Made by a program: the position numbers and the translations under genes. The notes below the pieces were generated by a model. The model worked only from the letters and a program-made list of their open reading frames with translations, was not told the origin of the DNA and did not search any database. Source: Smittia aterrima (lineage: Eukaryota; Arthropoda; Insecta; Diptera; Chironomidae). Taken from it: a stretch of 64,000 nt of DNA. This document shows, one piece after another, positions 39,623 through 49,960 of this stretch. Position 1 is the first letter of the stretch. Each line of letters opens with the position of its first letter. Location of the stretch: assembly GCA_033063855.1 (NCBI GenBank), contig CP093831.1, forward strand, positions 8,370,001 through 8,434,000, read 5' to 3'.

Positions 39623-41430
39623 ATGAAACTTTTTGTTGTTTTGTTGATAACGTTGGTGGCGTCAATCTCTGCCAGTCCAAGGAAGTACAATTATGGTAAG
39701 TTCTTTGAAGAAAAATAAAGAAAATGAACTGATTTCTTTAAATTAGTGTCGACAGCAGAATTTGAAGAAATTTCTGACCGCGACATGCATCCGGAGCCAA
39801 CTGAAAACAAATACGCCAAGATCGTGAATGCAAAAGCAAACGAAGCTGAATTGACGTCTGAATATTGGTTGGAACAGGCAAAGAATTTTGTCGATGAACA
39901 ACTCAAAACTGAGCCAAATACAAATAAAGCAAAGAACATCATTTTCTTCTTGGGCGATGGAATGTCTCATCCAACAATTGCAGCAGCACGAGTTTACATG
40001 GGAGGTGAAGAGATGAAGTTGTCATTCGAGAATTTCCCATTCACAGCTAGTTCGAAAACTTATTGCGTTGATAAGCAAGTAGCTGATTCGGCTTGCACTG
40101 CAACCGCTTATCTCAGTGGTGTCAAAGCGAATTATGAAACAATTGGCGTAAGCGCTCAAGCCTTTGTAGGAAATTGCGCAGATAATCAAGACGTTGCCAA
40201 GCGAACTGAAAGCATTGCGTCATGGGCTATGGCGGCTGGCAAAGAAGCTGGATTTGTCACGACAACTCGAGTCACTCACGCTTCGCCTTCAGGAGTTTAT
40301 GCCCACATAACTCATCGCGATTGGGAAAATGACGCTGAGGTCGTTGAAAGCAATTGTGACTCAACAACGACCGATGACATCGCAGAACAACTCGTTCACG
40401 GTGACGTCGCGAAAAAACTGAAAGTTATGGTGAGTGAATGTTTATTGTTAGAACTTTCTTTACGTTCTAATTGCATGCATTAAGTTCTAACAAACATTTC
40501 TAATATTTCTCGTTTTAAATAGATGGGAGGAGGTTCAAGAAACTTCGTCGACAGTTCAGTGATGACGCAGCACGGAGGTGCTGGCTTCAGAAATGACGGC
40601 AAAAACTTGATTGATGAATGGAAAAACATGAACGTGTCAAGGACTTATATTGCTACCAAACAAGAATTGCTGAACGTCAATCCTGCTAGTGTGCAACAAA
40701 TTCTTGGACTCTTTAACGATGATCACATTGAATACAATCTTGATATTCAGGATTCACCCACACTCCAAGCATCAATGCCATCATTGACTGACATGACTCT
40801 TAAAGCCATTGATATTTTAAGTCTAAACGAAAATGGATATTTCTTATTTGTCGAAGGCGGAAGAATCGATCATGGACATCACAAGAATCTTGCTAGATAC
40901 GCCATCGATGAAACTGCTGAATTCTCAAAAGCTATTGAAGCTGCAATGGGAAAAATCAATTTGAACGAAACACTTGTCGTTGTCACAGCGGATCATGGAC
41001 ACGTCATGTCATTGGCTGGATACGCTGTAAGTTTTTCTCAAGTTGAGACTCAAGTTGAATGTTAACTGATAAGATTATTCCAAATATTTAGCCTCGAGGA
41101 AACGATATTTTCGGCTTCGCTGGAACTGGAGACGACAAAGTTCCTTATATGACTCTCTCGTATGCTAATGGCTTAGGATATTACGATCACACTAAATCAA
41201 CTGGAGGCAGAGTTGACGCAACAACACTCGACACTAAAAAGAATGATTTTAAATTCCCAGCAACTGTTCCACTCGATCTTGAGACTCATGGTGGCGAAGA
41301 CGTTGGAATTTGGGCTACAGGACCATGGTCGCATCTCTTCCAAGGCACACTCGAGCAGAATGTGATCCCACACATCATGGCTTACGCTGCTTGCATTGGT
41401 GACGGCATGAAAATGTGTGATCAACAATAA
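39623..41430 (+). CDS. Alkaline phosphatase AP1, probably secreted and soluble
   Basis: Exons 39623-39695, 39747-40429, 40523-41026, 41092-41430; 532 residues. The signal peptide is MKLFVVLLITLVASISA. Zinc/magnesium site landmarks: FFLGDGMS (Asp about 95), catalytic Ser about 139 in VADSACTATAYLSG, THASPSGVYAH, FLFVEGGRIDHGHH, TADHGH, HGGEDVGIWATGPWSHLFQG. The enzyme hydrolyses phosphomonoesters with two Zn2+ and one Mg2+. It ends at ...KMCDQQ with no hydrophobic tail, so no GPI signal is visible. All catalytic motifs are intact, including Arg and His of RIDHGHH. Introns follow the signal peptide (phase 1), LKVM (phase 0) and GYA (phase 0). An AATAAA lies at 41462-41467. First of six tandem genes. 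Confidence 0.95.
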
Positions 41431-41616
41431 AAAGAGTCATTGATTTAATCTTAAGAGATGCAATAAATATTTATAAAAGAATAATTCTATTTGAAGTTTA
41501 TCTGCCGAAGGTATTTGTGATATCTCTTTCAGTCAAGTGCAGATTAGATTGTGTCATCACCTCACGCGAAATAATTCAGTTGACTCAAAAACTGTTTGAA
41601 TGATTTATGGACAGGC

Positions 41617-41640
41617 TCAGTTAACATTCGAGCTGTAAAT
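41617..41640 (+). promoter_or_regulatory. AP2 initiator element
   Basis: CTCAGTTAACATTCG at 41616-41630 contains an arthropod TCAGT initiator (A at 41619), 22 bp before the AP2 ATG. Nearly the same 15-mer, CTCAGTTGACATTCG, occurs before AP4, which argues for a conserved core promoter rather than chance. No TATA is evident. Confidence 0.45.
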
Positions 41641-43483
41641 ATGAAAGACGTCAATTCGATTGTGGTTGTTGTTGCTTTATTGACTGCAAATATATTCGCC
41701 GATGAAATTGGTAGATTTATGATTCCTTTCAACATTAGTTCCTGAGTAATCGAGTTGAAATCTAATCTTAGGCGAAAAATTTGAGAGCCGTTTTAGTAGA
41801 TTGAAGTTAATAAAATCTGAACGTAATCATCATAAGCCAAGCCTCGAATTTGTTGAGCCAAAAGACGTCAATAAAGATGAGTTGACTAATGAGTTTTGGT
41901 TGAATGGAGCAAAGAAGGTTGTTGATGAGCAGCTAAGAAAGCAACTGAACACAAAGAAAGCAAAGAACATCATTTTCTTCTTGGGTGATGGGATGAGTCA
42001 GGCAACTGTCGGTAATCAATTTACTTACTCTCATCCTCCCATCATATTAATCTTGAATGTTGATTTGCTTTCCCAAAATAGCGGCTACTCGAGTTTACTT
42101 GGGAGGAGAAGAGAAAAAACTTTCCTTCGAAGATTTTCCGTTTACTGCGAACTCACGAACTTATTGTGTTAACAAACAAGTTTCCGATTCTGCTTGCACT
42201 TCGACTGCTTATCTAAGTGGAGTAAAAGGAATGGGATCAACCATTGGACTAAATGCGAAGGCAACGAGAAAAAATTGCTTTGACACAATGGATAATCAGA
42301 AACGAACAGAATCGATTGCTTCGTGGGCGATGAAAGCTGGCAAAGATGCTGGTTTGTTATTTCATTTCACGATAAAGTAAAAGTCAACTTTCAAATTGAT
42401 CTATGTAGGTTTGGTTACGACCACTCGGGTCACCCATGCTTCGCCTTCAGGAATTTATGCACACACTGCTTATCGACATTGGGAGAGTAACGTTAGAATA
42501 GAAGACGATGGATGCGATTCTGATTACAATGACGACATCACTGAGCAATTGGTTTATGGCGAAGTCGGACAACAACTCAATGTCATTCTTGGTTGTGGAT
42601 CGAGACACTTTTTAAATGAATCGTTCACCGAACATGGAATAGCTGGTGTTCGAACTGACGGCAAGAATTTGATCGAAGACTGGAAGAATATGAAACCGCG
42701 ACGATCTTATGTTACGAATCGAGAAGATCTCTTGAATTTGGATCCATCAAAAGTCGATCAAGTTCTTGGCTTATTTGATGACTCGCAGTGCACATACAAT
42801 TTAGTTGTTCAACGCGACGGACTACAAGATGTTAAACCATCTCTGAAAGATATGACAGTGAAAGCGATTGAGATTCTCAGTAAAAACGACGAAGGTTTCT
42901 TCCTATTTGTCGAAGGAGGTCGAATTGATCATGGACATCATGAAAACAGAGCGAAATATGCTTTGAACGAGACTGCTGAGTTCTCTAAAGCTATCGAAGC
43001 GGCTTTAGCGAAAGTAGATATCGAGGAGACTTTGATAATCGTGACTGCAGATCACAGCCATTCAATGACTTATTCTGGTTATGCGGTAAATTAATTTGAT
43101 TCAAAATGTTTCTGTAATTCAAAGTTTACATATGTTCACAGCCTCGAGGCAACGACATTTTTGGAAACGGTGGATTCGGAGATGATGGACTTCCTTACAA
43201 AACGTTGTCCTACTCAGGCGGCCCAGGGTTCTACACTCATTGGAAGCAAACTCCTGGCGGTGGTCGCGTTGATGTTCGCACTTTAGATGAAACTCCGGTA
43301 AACTTCCGTTTTCCTAGTTCAGTTCCTCTTGTTGAAGCTCCGCATTCTGGAGAAGACGTTGGCATTTGGGCCATTGGACCATGGTCACACCTTTTCCAAG
43401 GAACTATCGAGCAAAATGCGATTCCTCACATTCTCGCCTATGCAAGTTGCATCGGGAATGGTTTGAAATCATGCGACGCATAA
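41641..43483 (+). CDS. Alkaline phosphatase AP2, probably secreted and soluble
   Basis: Exons 41641-41710, 41772-42011, 42082-42351, 42409-43085, 43142-43483; 532 residues, the same length as AP1. The signal peptide is MKDVNSIVVVVALLTANIFA. Motifs: FFLGDGMSQ, catalytic Ser about 140 in VSDSACTSTAYLSG, THASPSGIYAH, FLFVEGGRIDHGHH, TADHSHSMTYSGY, HSGEDVGIWAIGPWSHLFQG. It ends NGLKSCDA without a hydrophobic tail, so like AP1 it lacks a GPI signal. It shares the first and last intron positions with AP1 but has two introns AP1 lacks (after GMSQATV and after GKDA, both phase 1) and lacks the LKVM intron. The glycine loop reads ILGCGSRHF where the paralogs have GGGRR or similar. AATAAA is at 43633-43638. 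Confidence 0.94.
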
Positions 43484-43818
43484 AAACAAAAGCTTCACAA
43501 TCTCGAGAAGTCATGATTATTTATTCAAAGCTTCACGTGTTTAGCTATTCACGCTACTTCATATGCCACGCTTGTCAGCCGCGAGTGTTTGATTTAAAAT
43601 TATAATTTGTTACCGTTTTTGTTGTTTGATCTAATAAATTAGCTGAAGCTTCATATCGTTTACTATAAAGTTTATTAAGTCAATAATGTGGAATGATTTT
43701 ATGATGATGATGTCTCATCGTTCGTCATAGTTCGAATTGACTACAAAAGTTTAGAGTGACTGAGGGCTCAGTATCGTTCTTGTCGCTGTGTCGTTTAGTT
43801 TTACGAAAGGAATTTAAA

Positions 43819-45547
43819 ATGAAATATTTCCTCCTTTTAACAATTTTAGTCGTATCGAGTGAAGTGTTTGGAGGTTCTTTTATTTAAAAGAAAAAAATCA
43901 AAAGAATTTATTTTAATTTTAAAATTTTTGCAGATGAGTATCATAAGAAGAATCCTCCTAAATTGAGTCAAGACAGATCGTTCAATACCGAGAAAGAATC
44001 GTCTAAAGCTTATTGGATGGAACAGGGTCAGAGCATCCTTGCTGAGCTTCTCAACAGAAAAGTGAATAACAATAATGCAAAAAATGTGATTTTGTTCCTC
44101 GGCGATGGAATGAGTATTTCAACAGTGGCAGCGGCTCGAACTTACATTGGAGGCGACGGAGGCGAATTATCTTTTGACAAGTTTCCATTCACAGGACTCT
44201 CAAAAGTATTTAAAAAAATCAAATTTATTCCAGAAATTTATTATTTATTTTTTCTTTAAGACATTTTGCGTCGACGCTCAAGTAGCCGACTCTGCATGCA
44301 CAGCAACTGCTTACCTCAATGGAATTAAAACAAACTATGAATTAATTGGAATGAACGCGAAAGTAAAACTCGGAGATTGTGCTAAGCAGAGTGAAGATAA
44401 TTGGACAGAGTCAATTGCGAGATGGGCTCAAAAAAGCTGCAAAGCAACGGGAATCGTGACAACGACGAGAATCACGCATGCATCACCAGCTGGAACTTAT
44501 GCTCATAGTGCCCATCGATACTGGGAGAATGATTTTGAAATGGTGGAAGATGGATGTGACTCATCGCTTCTTGACGACATTGCTGAACAACTCGTTTACG
44601 GCGAGACTTCGAAAAACTTTAAAATTATGCTCGGAGGCGGTCGAGGTGGATTTAGAAACACAACAGTCACAGACGAAGAAGGACAGCCTGGATTTAGACT
44701 CGACGGAAAGGATTTGATCGAAGAATGGAAGACTGAAAGAAACAAAGATGGAAAGGCCACTTTTATCTTCGACAGAAATGGATTGAGAAACCTCGACATA
44801 GAGAACACTGACTTCGTCCTTGGATTATTTGAACCAGATCACATGAAATATTATTTGGATGTGAAAAACCAGAACCTGAAATATACTGAGCCTTCGCTTT
44901 CGGAGATGACTGTTGCTGCCATTAAAATGCTTCAGAAGGAAGAGAACGGATATTTCCTTTTTGTCGAAGGAGGTCTCATCGATCAAGGTCATCACTATAA
45001 TTACGCAAGATATGCAATGGAGGAAACTTCAGAGTTTTCAAAAGCAATCGATGTTGCAAGACAAATGACAAGTGAAAGTGACACGTTAATTGTTGTGACA
45101 GCCGATCACAGTCATGTGGTGACTTACAGTGGAGCTCCAGATCGAGATAATCCGATTTTAGGAAACGCTGATGTTGGTGACGCAGACGGTTTGCCGTATA
45201 AAACTCTCTCTTATGCTAACGGCCCCGGCTATGCAACAACTTATCATCTGAACGGCTCAAGAGTCGACATAAACACACTCGACTTTACTAACCCTCGAAC
45301 TCAGTATTCATCTACAGTTCCAAGAACGAAAGACACTCATGCAGGAGAAGATGTAGGAGTTTGGGCTTCTGGTCCAATGGCTCATCTCTTCACCGGAGTT
45401 TACAATCAGAATTCAATTCCTTTGCTCATGGCTCATGTTTTGCAAGTGGGACCTTATGCAGTCGACGAAAGATGCGCTTCAAGCTCGATTGCACCTTTCT
45501 TTGTGCTTCTAGCAGTAATGTTAATTCTTCTTCGACTTTCAAAATAA
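43819..45547 (+). CDS. Alkaline phosphatase AP3, GPI-anchored type
   Basis: Exons 43819-43873, 43934-44205, 44261-45547; 537 residues. The signal peptide is MKYFLLLTILVVSSEVFG. Motifs: LFLGDGMS (Asp about 76), Ser about 120 in VADSACTATAYLNG, THASPAGTYAH, TADHSHVVTYSG, HAGEDVGVWASGPMAHLFTG. The metal motif reads EGGLIDQGHH: metal-binding Asp and the last His are kept, but the usual Arg and first His are Leu and Gln. A hydrophobic C-terminus (IAPFFVLLAVMLILL) after CASSS fits a GPI-attachment signal, predicting cell-surface display. There are two introns only, after the signal peptide and after LSK (phase 0), a pattern shared with AP4 and AP5. A TCAGTA initiator lies near 43768, 49 bp before the ATG. 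AATAAA is at 45576-45581. Confidence 0.94.
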
Positions 45548-45771
45548 ATTTTAATTAGTGATTCATATTTATTTAAATAAAATCTTGAAGTTGAACAATA
45601 ACAAATAATCAATCTGATTCACTCGCTTTTCTTCTATCGATAACGGAGTTTTTTTTGACAACTCTTAAACCTTCAATAAAAGTTTGATTGCGATCACATG
45701 TCGCACACTCGAATGAAGTATTTTACTTTATCAAGTAGCGAACTCGTCGTTAACAATGTTTCGTCGTCGTG

Positions 45772-45811
45772 TTAATATTTGAAAGACTTTTAAAAGTACA
45801 CTCAGTTGACA
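45772..45811 (+). promoter_or_regulatory. AP4 core promoter (AT-rich box plus initiator)
   Basis: TCAGT at 45802-45806 (A at 45804) lies 47 bp before the ATG and sits in CTCAGTTGACATTCG, almost identical to the AP2 element. TTAATATT at 45772-45779 is about 30 bp upstream and may act as a weak TATA box. A TATCGATA (DRE-like) palindrome is found further up at 45635-45642. Confidence 0.4.
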
Positions 45812-45850
45812 TTCGGTAGCCTTACAGTGAGGAATAAAAAAAATATTGAC

Positions 45851-47628
45851 ATGAGACTTTCATTGTTTGTTCTTACTTTGTTCACATTCGTTATCACGGG
45901 AGTGGTCGGAGGTAAATAAACTAAAACCTATTTCCTACAAGACTCTCTATTTACAAGATTTTAGATGAGTATCATCAAAAAAGTAAAGCAAGGGAAACTC
46001 CACAAAAGTTTTCGTTCGTAACTGAGAAAGAGTCATCGAGTGAATATTGGTTGGAAAAGGGTCAAAGCATCCTCACCGAGCTTTTGAACAGACAAGACAA
46101 TAATAATCACGCAAAGAATGTGATTTTTTTCCTCGGTGATGGAATGGGCTTCTCAACAGTTGCTGCAGCGAGAGTCTACATTGGAGGTGAAGCAGAAGAA
46201 TTATCTTTTGAAAAATTTCCTTACACTGGATTCACAAAGGTACTTGAAAAGTTTTATTGAGTGTGAACTTGATTAGAGCTTTACCGAAAAACTTGAGTGT
46301 CGATTATCTTTCAATTCATTTTTTCTTTTATCAATTAGACTTATTGCGTTGACGCTCAAGTAGCAGACTCGGCTTGTACAGCAACTGCCTACTTAAGTGG
46401 AATTAAAACAAATTATTACGTTACTGGCTTGAATGCACAAGCAAAGTATCGAGATTGCGAGGCTCAACTCATTGAAGAAAATTGGACTGAATCAATTTCC
46501 AGTTGGGCACAAAAGAGCTGCAAAGCAACAGGATTAGTAACGACTTCGAGAATCACGCATGCAACACCTTCAGGCACTTATGCTCATATTGCTGATCGCG
46601 ATTGGGAGAACGATGCCAAAATCGTGGAGAATGGATGCAACTCTACACTTCTCGATGACATTGCTGAGCAACTCGTTTACGGTGAAATCTCGAAAAAGTT
46701 TAAAGTTATACTCGGAGCAGGTCGACGAGAGTTTAGAGATAAAACAGTCAAAGATGAAGAAGGACAATTCGGACGACGAAGTGACGGAAAGGATTTGATC
46801 GAAGAATGGAAAACTGAGAGAAGCAAAGACGGCAAAGCAACTTACATTTACAATCGCAATGGCTTAAGAAATCTGGACTTAGAGAACACTGACTTCGTTC
46901 TTGGATTATTTGAAGATGATCACATGAAATATAATTTGGAGGCGATCAATAAAAATTCAAAATATGAAGAGCCAACTCTCACAGAAATGACTGTCGCTGC
47001 AATTAAAATGCTTCAAAAAGAGGAAAATGGATATTTCTTGTTTGTTGAAGGTGGAAAAATCGATTCAGCTCATCACGGTAACCAACCAAGATATTCAATC
47101 GACGAAACAGCCGAATTCTCGAAAGCTGTTGAAGCCGCAAGACAAATGACAAGTGAGAGCGACACTCTGGTTGTCGTTACGGCTGATCACAGTCACTCAT
47201 TTACTTTTAACGGTTATCCTGAGAGAGGCAATAATATTTTTGAAAACGCTGAGGTTGGAGATGAAGATGATTTACCTTATACAACTCTTTCATATGCTAA
47301 CGGTCCAGGATATGACGGCAAATTCCATGCCGATGGCTCTCGAGTTGATACGAGCACATTTGACTTCACTGATCCAGATTTTAAATATCCAGCGACAGTT
47401 CCAAGAGATTCTGCAACTCATTCCGGAGAAGACGTTGGTGTTTGGGCTTCCGGTCCAATGGCTCATCTCTTCAGAGGCAGTTACGATCAAACAGCAATTC
47501 CTGTAATCATAGCTCACATTCTTAAAGTTGGTCCTTATGCACCTGATGAGAAATGTGCCTCGTGCTCGATCGGACCGATCATTGTTCTTCTCGCATCGAT
47601 GTTAACAATGCTTAAGCTTTTTAAATAA
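45851..47628 (+). CDS. Alkaline phosphatase AP4, GPI-anchored type
   Basis: Exons 45851-45911, 45965-46239, 46339-47628; 541 residues. The signal peptide is MRLSLFVLTLFTFVITGVVG. Motifs: FFLGDGMGFS, Ser about 123 in VADSACTATAYLSG, THATPSGTYAH (Thr where the paralogs have Ser), TADHSHSFTFNGY, HSGEDVGVWASGPMAHLFRG. The metal motif is EGGKIDSAHH: Asp and final His kept, first His replaced by Ser. The C-terminal hydrophobic IGPIIVLLASMLTML after CASCS fits GPI attachment. Intron positions match AP3 and AP5. Much of the middle of the gene is nearly identical to AP5 at DNA level. AATAAA is at 47671-47676. Confidence 0.94.
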
Positions 47629-47848
47629 ATTTATTATGTTGAAACAATTATAATTCTTAGAGAGTTATTCAATAAAGTTTAATTAACTAAAACAAACTTT
47701 GTTTCCACGCCCAAGCTCTTCTACCTTCACGTTTAGCTAGACTGAAGTAGAAATGTTTTTCGGCATTCTCAAACTTATTATCATGTCATAAAGAAGACTG
47801 GTATGACAATAATAGTGTTGCTATCTAAATTGTAGGTAAATGTTTCTC

Positions 47849-47884
47849 TTATAACATTGATGAAGTCTTTACTTTCATTCAGTT
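47849..47884 (+). promoter_or_regulatory. AP5 core promoter (TATA-like box plus initiator)
   Basis: TTATAACA at 47849-47856 begins 32 bp upstream of the A (47881) of a TCAGT initiator at 47879-47883, standard spacing for a fly core promoter. The start codon follows about 50 bp downstream. Confidence 0.4.
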
Positions 47885-47932
47885 TTAATTCAATTGTCAA
47901 GTTGGGAAGTTTGATAAAATCATTTTATTAAA

Positions 47933-49668
47933 ATGAGATTCGCATTTCAATTTCTCGGAGTGTTCGCTTTAATTATTTTTGGAGCTTTTGCAGGTAAAAT
48001 TAGTTCCAAAAAAATCAATTGAATTTTATTTTAAACGATCGCAGATGAATTTCATCGCAAACAACCTATCAAAGAAACTCCAGAGAAGTTTTCCTACGCA
48101 AGTGATCGTGAAACTTCGAGCGATTATTGGTTGGAAAAGGGTCAAAAGACTCTCGAGGAACTCCTCAACAGACAAGTGAACAACAATAATGCAAAGAACG
48201 TGATTTTGTTTATGGGAGACGGAATGAGTTTTCCAACGATTGCAGCGACTAGAACTTACATTGACGAAGAAGGAGGTGAACTATCGTTTGAAAAGTTTCC
48301 GCATATAGGTTTTTCAAAGGTAATAAAAGAGAAGTAATATAAATATTTGACTAGATAATCTGATAACATAATCTTTAGACTTATTGTCTCGACGCTCAAG
48401 TGGCCGACTCTGCCTGTACTGCGACTGCTTACCTTAATGGAGTTAAGATAAATTACGAAGTCGTTGGATTAATTGGAAAAGCTAAGCTTAACGATTGCGA
48501 AGCACAACTTGACGAAGAGAACTGGACAGAGTCAATCGCGAGTTGGGCTCAGAAAAGTTGTAAGTCAACTGGAATTGTAACGACTTCAAGAATCACACAC
48601 GCAAGTCCTTCCGGGGCTTATGGTCACTCAGCTCATCGCAACTGGGAGAACGATTCCGAAATCGAAAAGTCTGGATGCAACTCGACACTTCTCGATGACA
48701 TTGCTGAGCAAATTGTTTATGGCAAAACATCGAAGAAGTTTAAAGTTATGTTGGGAGGAGGTCGACGAGAGTTTAGAGATAAAACAGTTAAAGACGAAGA
48801 AGGAAAATTCGGACGACGAAGTGACGGAAAAGATTTGATCGAAGAATGGAAGACTGAGAGAAGCAAAGATGGCAAAGCAACTTACATTTACAATCGCAAT
48901 GGCTTAAGAAACCTGGACATTGAGAACACTGACTTCGTCCTTGGATTATTTGAAGATAGTCACATGAAATATAATTTAGAAGTCGTCAATGGAAATTCAA
49001 AATATGAAGAGCCAACTCTTACAGAAATGACTGTCGCTGCAATCAAAATGCTTCAAAAAGAGAAAAATGGATATTTCCTTTTCGTCGAAGGTGGAAAAAT
49101 GGACGAAGCTCATCATGAGAACTTAGCAATGCTTTCACTTGATGAAACGGCAGAGCTTGCGAAAGCTGTCGATGCTGCAAGACTAATGACTAGTGAGAGT
49201 GATACTCTAATTATTGTGACTGCTGACCACAGTCATCCTTTCTTTTTCAATGGACATCCTGTACGAGGAAATCCTATCTTTGCAAACGCTGAGGTTAGCG
49301 ATTCAGATAAGTTGCCGTATTCCACATTATCCTACACGAACGGCCCCGGATATTACACAACCTTCCACGAAAATGGCTCTCGAGTTGACACGAGCACTCT
49401 TGATTACACAAATCCTCGTCTAGCATACCCAGCAACATGGCCTCGAATTTCATCGACTCATGCAGGAGAAGATGTTGGAGTGTGGGCTTCTGGGCCTAAA
49501 GCTCATCTCTTTAGAGGTTCTTACGAACAAAATGCAATTCCGGTGCTTTTGGCTCGTGCTCTCCAAGTTGGTCCTTATGCAATCAACGAAAAATGCGCAT
49601 CGTCTTCAATCGGACCGGTTCTTGTTCTTCTCGCTGCTATGTTAGTAATGATTAGGCTTGCACATTAA
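47933..49668 (+). CDS. Alkaline phosphatase AP5, GPI-anchored type
   Basis: Exons 47933-47993, 48045-48319, 48379-49668; 541 residues, same exon lengths as AP4. The signal peptide is MRFAFQFLGVFALIIFGAFA. Motifs: LFMGDGMSFP, Ser about 123 in VADSACTATAYLNG, THASPSGAYGHS, TADHSHPFFFNGH, HAGEDVGVWASGPKAHLFRG. The metal motif is EGGKMDEAHH, with Glu replacing the first His. The usual TYC after the second intron is followed by LDAQ rather than VDAQ. A hydrophobic tail (IGPVLVLLAAMLVMI) follows CASSS, predicting GPI anchoring. An AATAAA at 49678-49683 is only 10 bp past the stop, so a very short 3' UTR is possible. Confidence 0.94.
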
Positions 49669-49892
49669 ATTTGTTTTAATAAAATTTTGCGACTGTAACG
49701 TTTACGACTAAAATGACAACTGAAAGAATTTTCTTTTACTTTATTGATATTTCTTATCATAAACTTGGAGAGGCGCGACAACAAGTTATGGAGAGTTGCT
49801 TATCTTTAGTTAATTGTTGAACCGTGCATCGTTCAAAGCGAATTTTCACGTGAAAGATAATTTTAAGTTCACGTGGCTCATCGTCGAAAGAT

Positions 49893-49935
49893 GAATAAAA
49901 AGCGGATTGTTCGTTACTAAAATCATCAGTTGAGT
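49893..49935 (+). promoter_or_regulatory. AP6 core promoter (TATA-like box plus initiator)
   Basis: AATAAAA at 49894-49900 sits about 30 bp before the A (49928) of TCAGTTGAG. Start codon is 33 bp further. GATA-type sites CTTATCA (49753-49759) and CTTATCT (49799-49805) lie upstream. A recognisable promoter shows AP6 is probably an active gene despite lacking introns. Confidence 0.45.
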
Positions 49936-49960
49936 TTCAATCGACGAGTATCAATTAACG

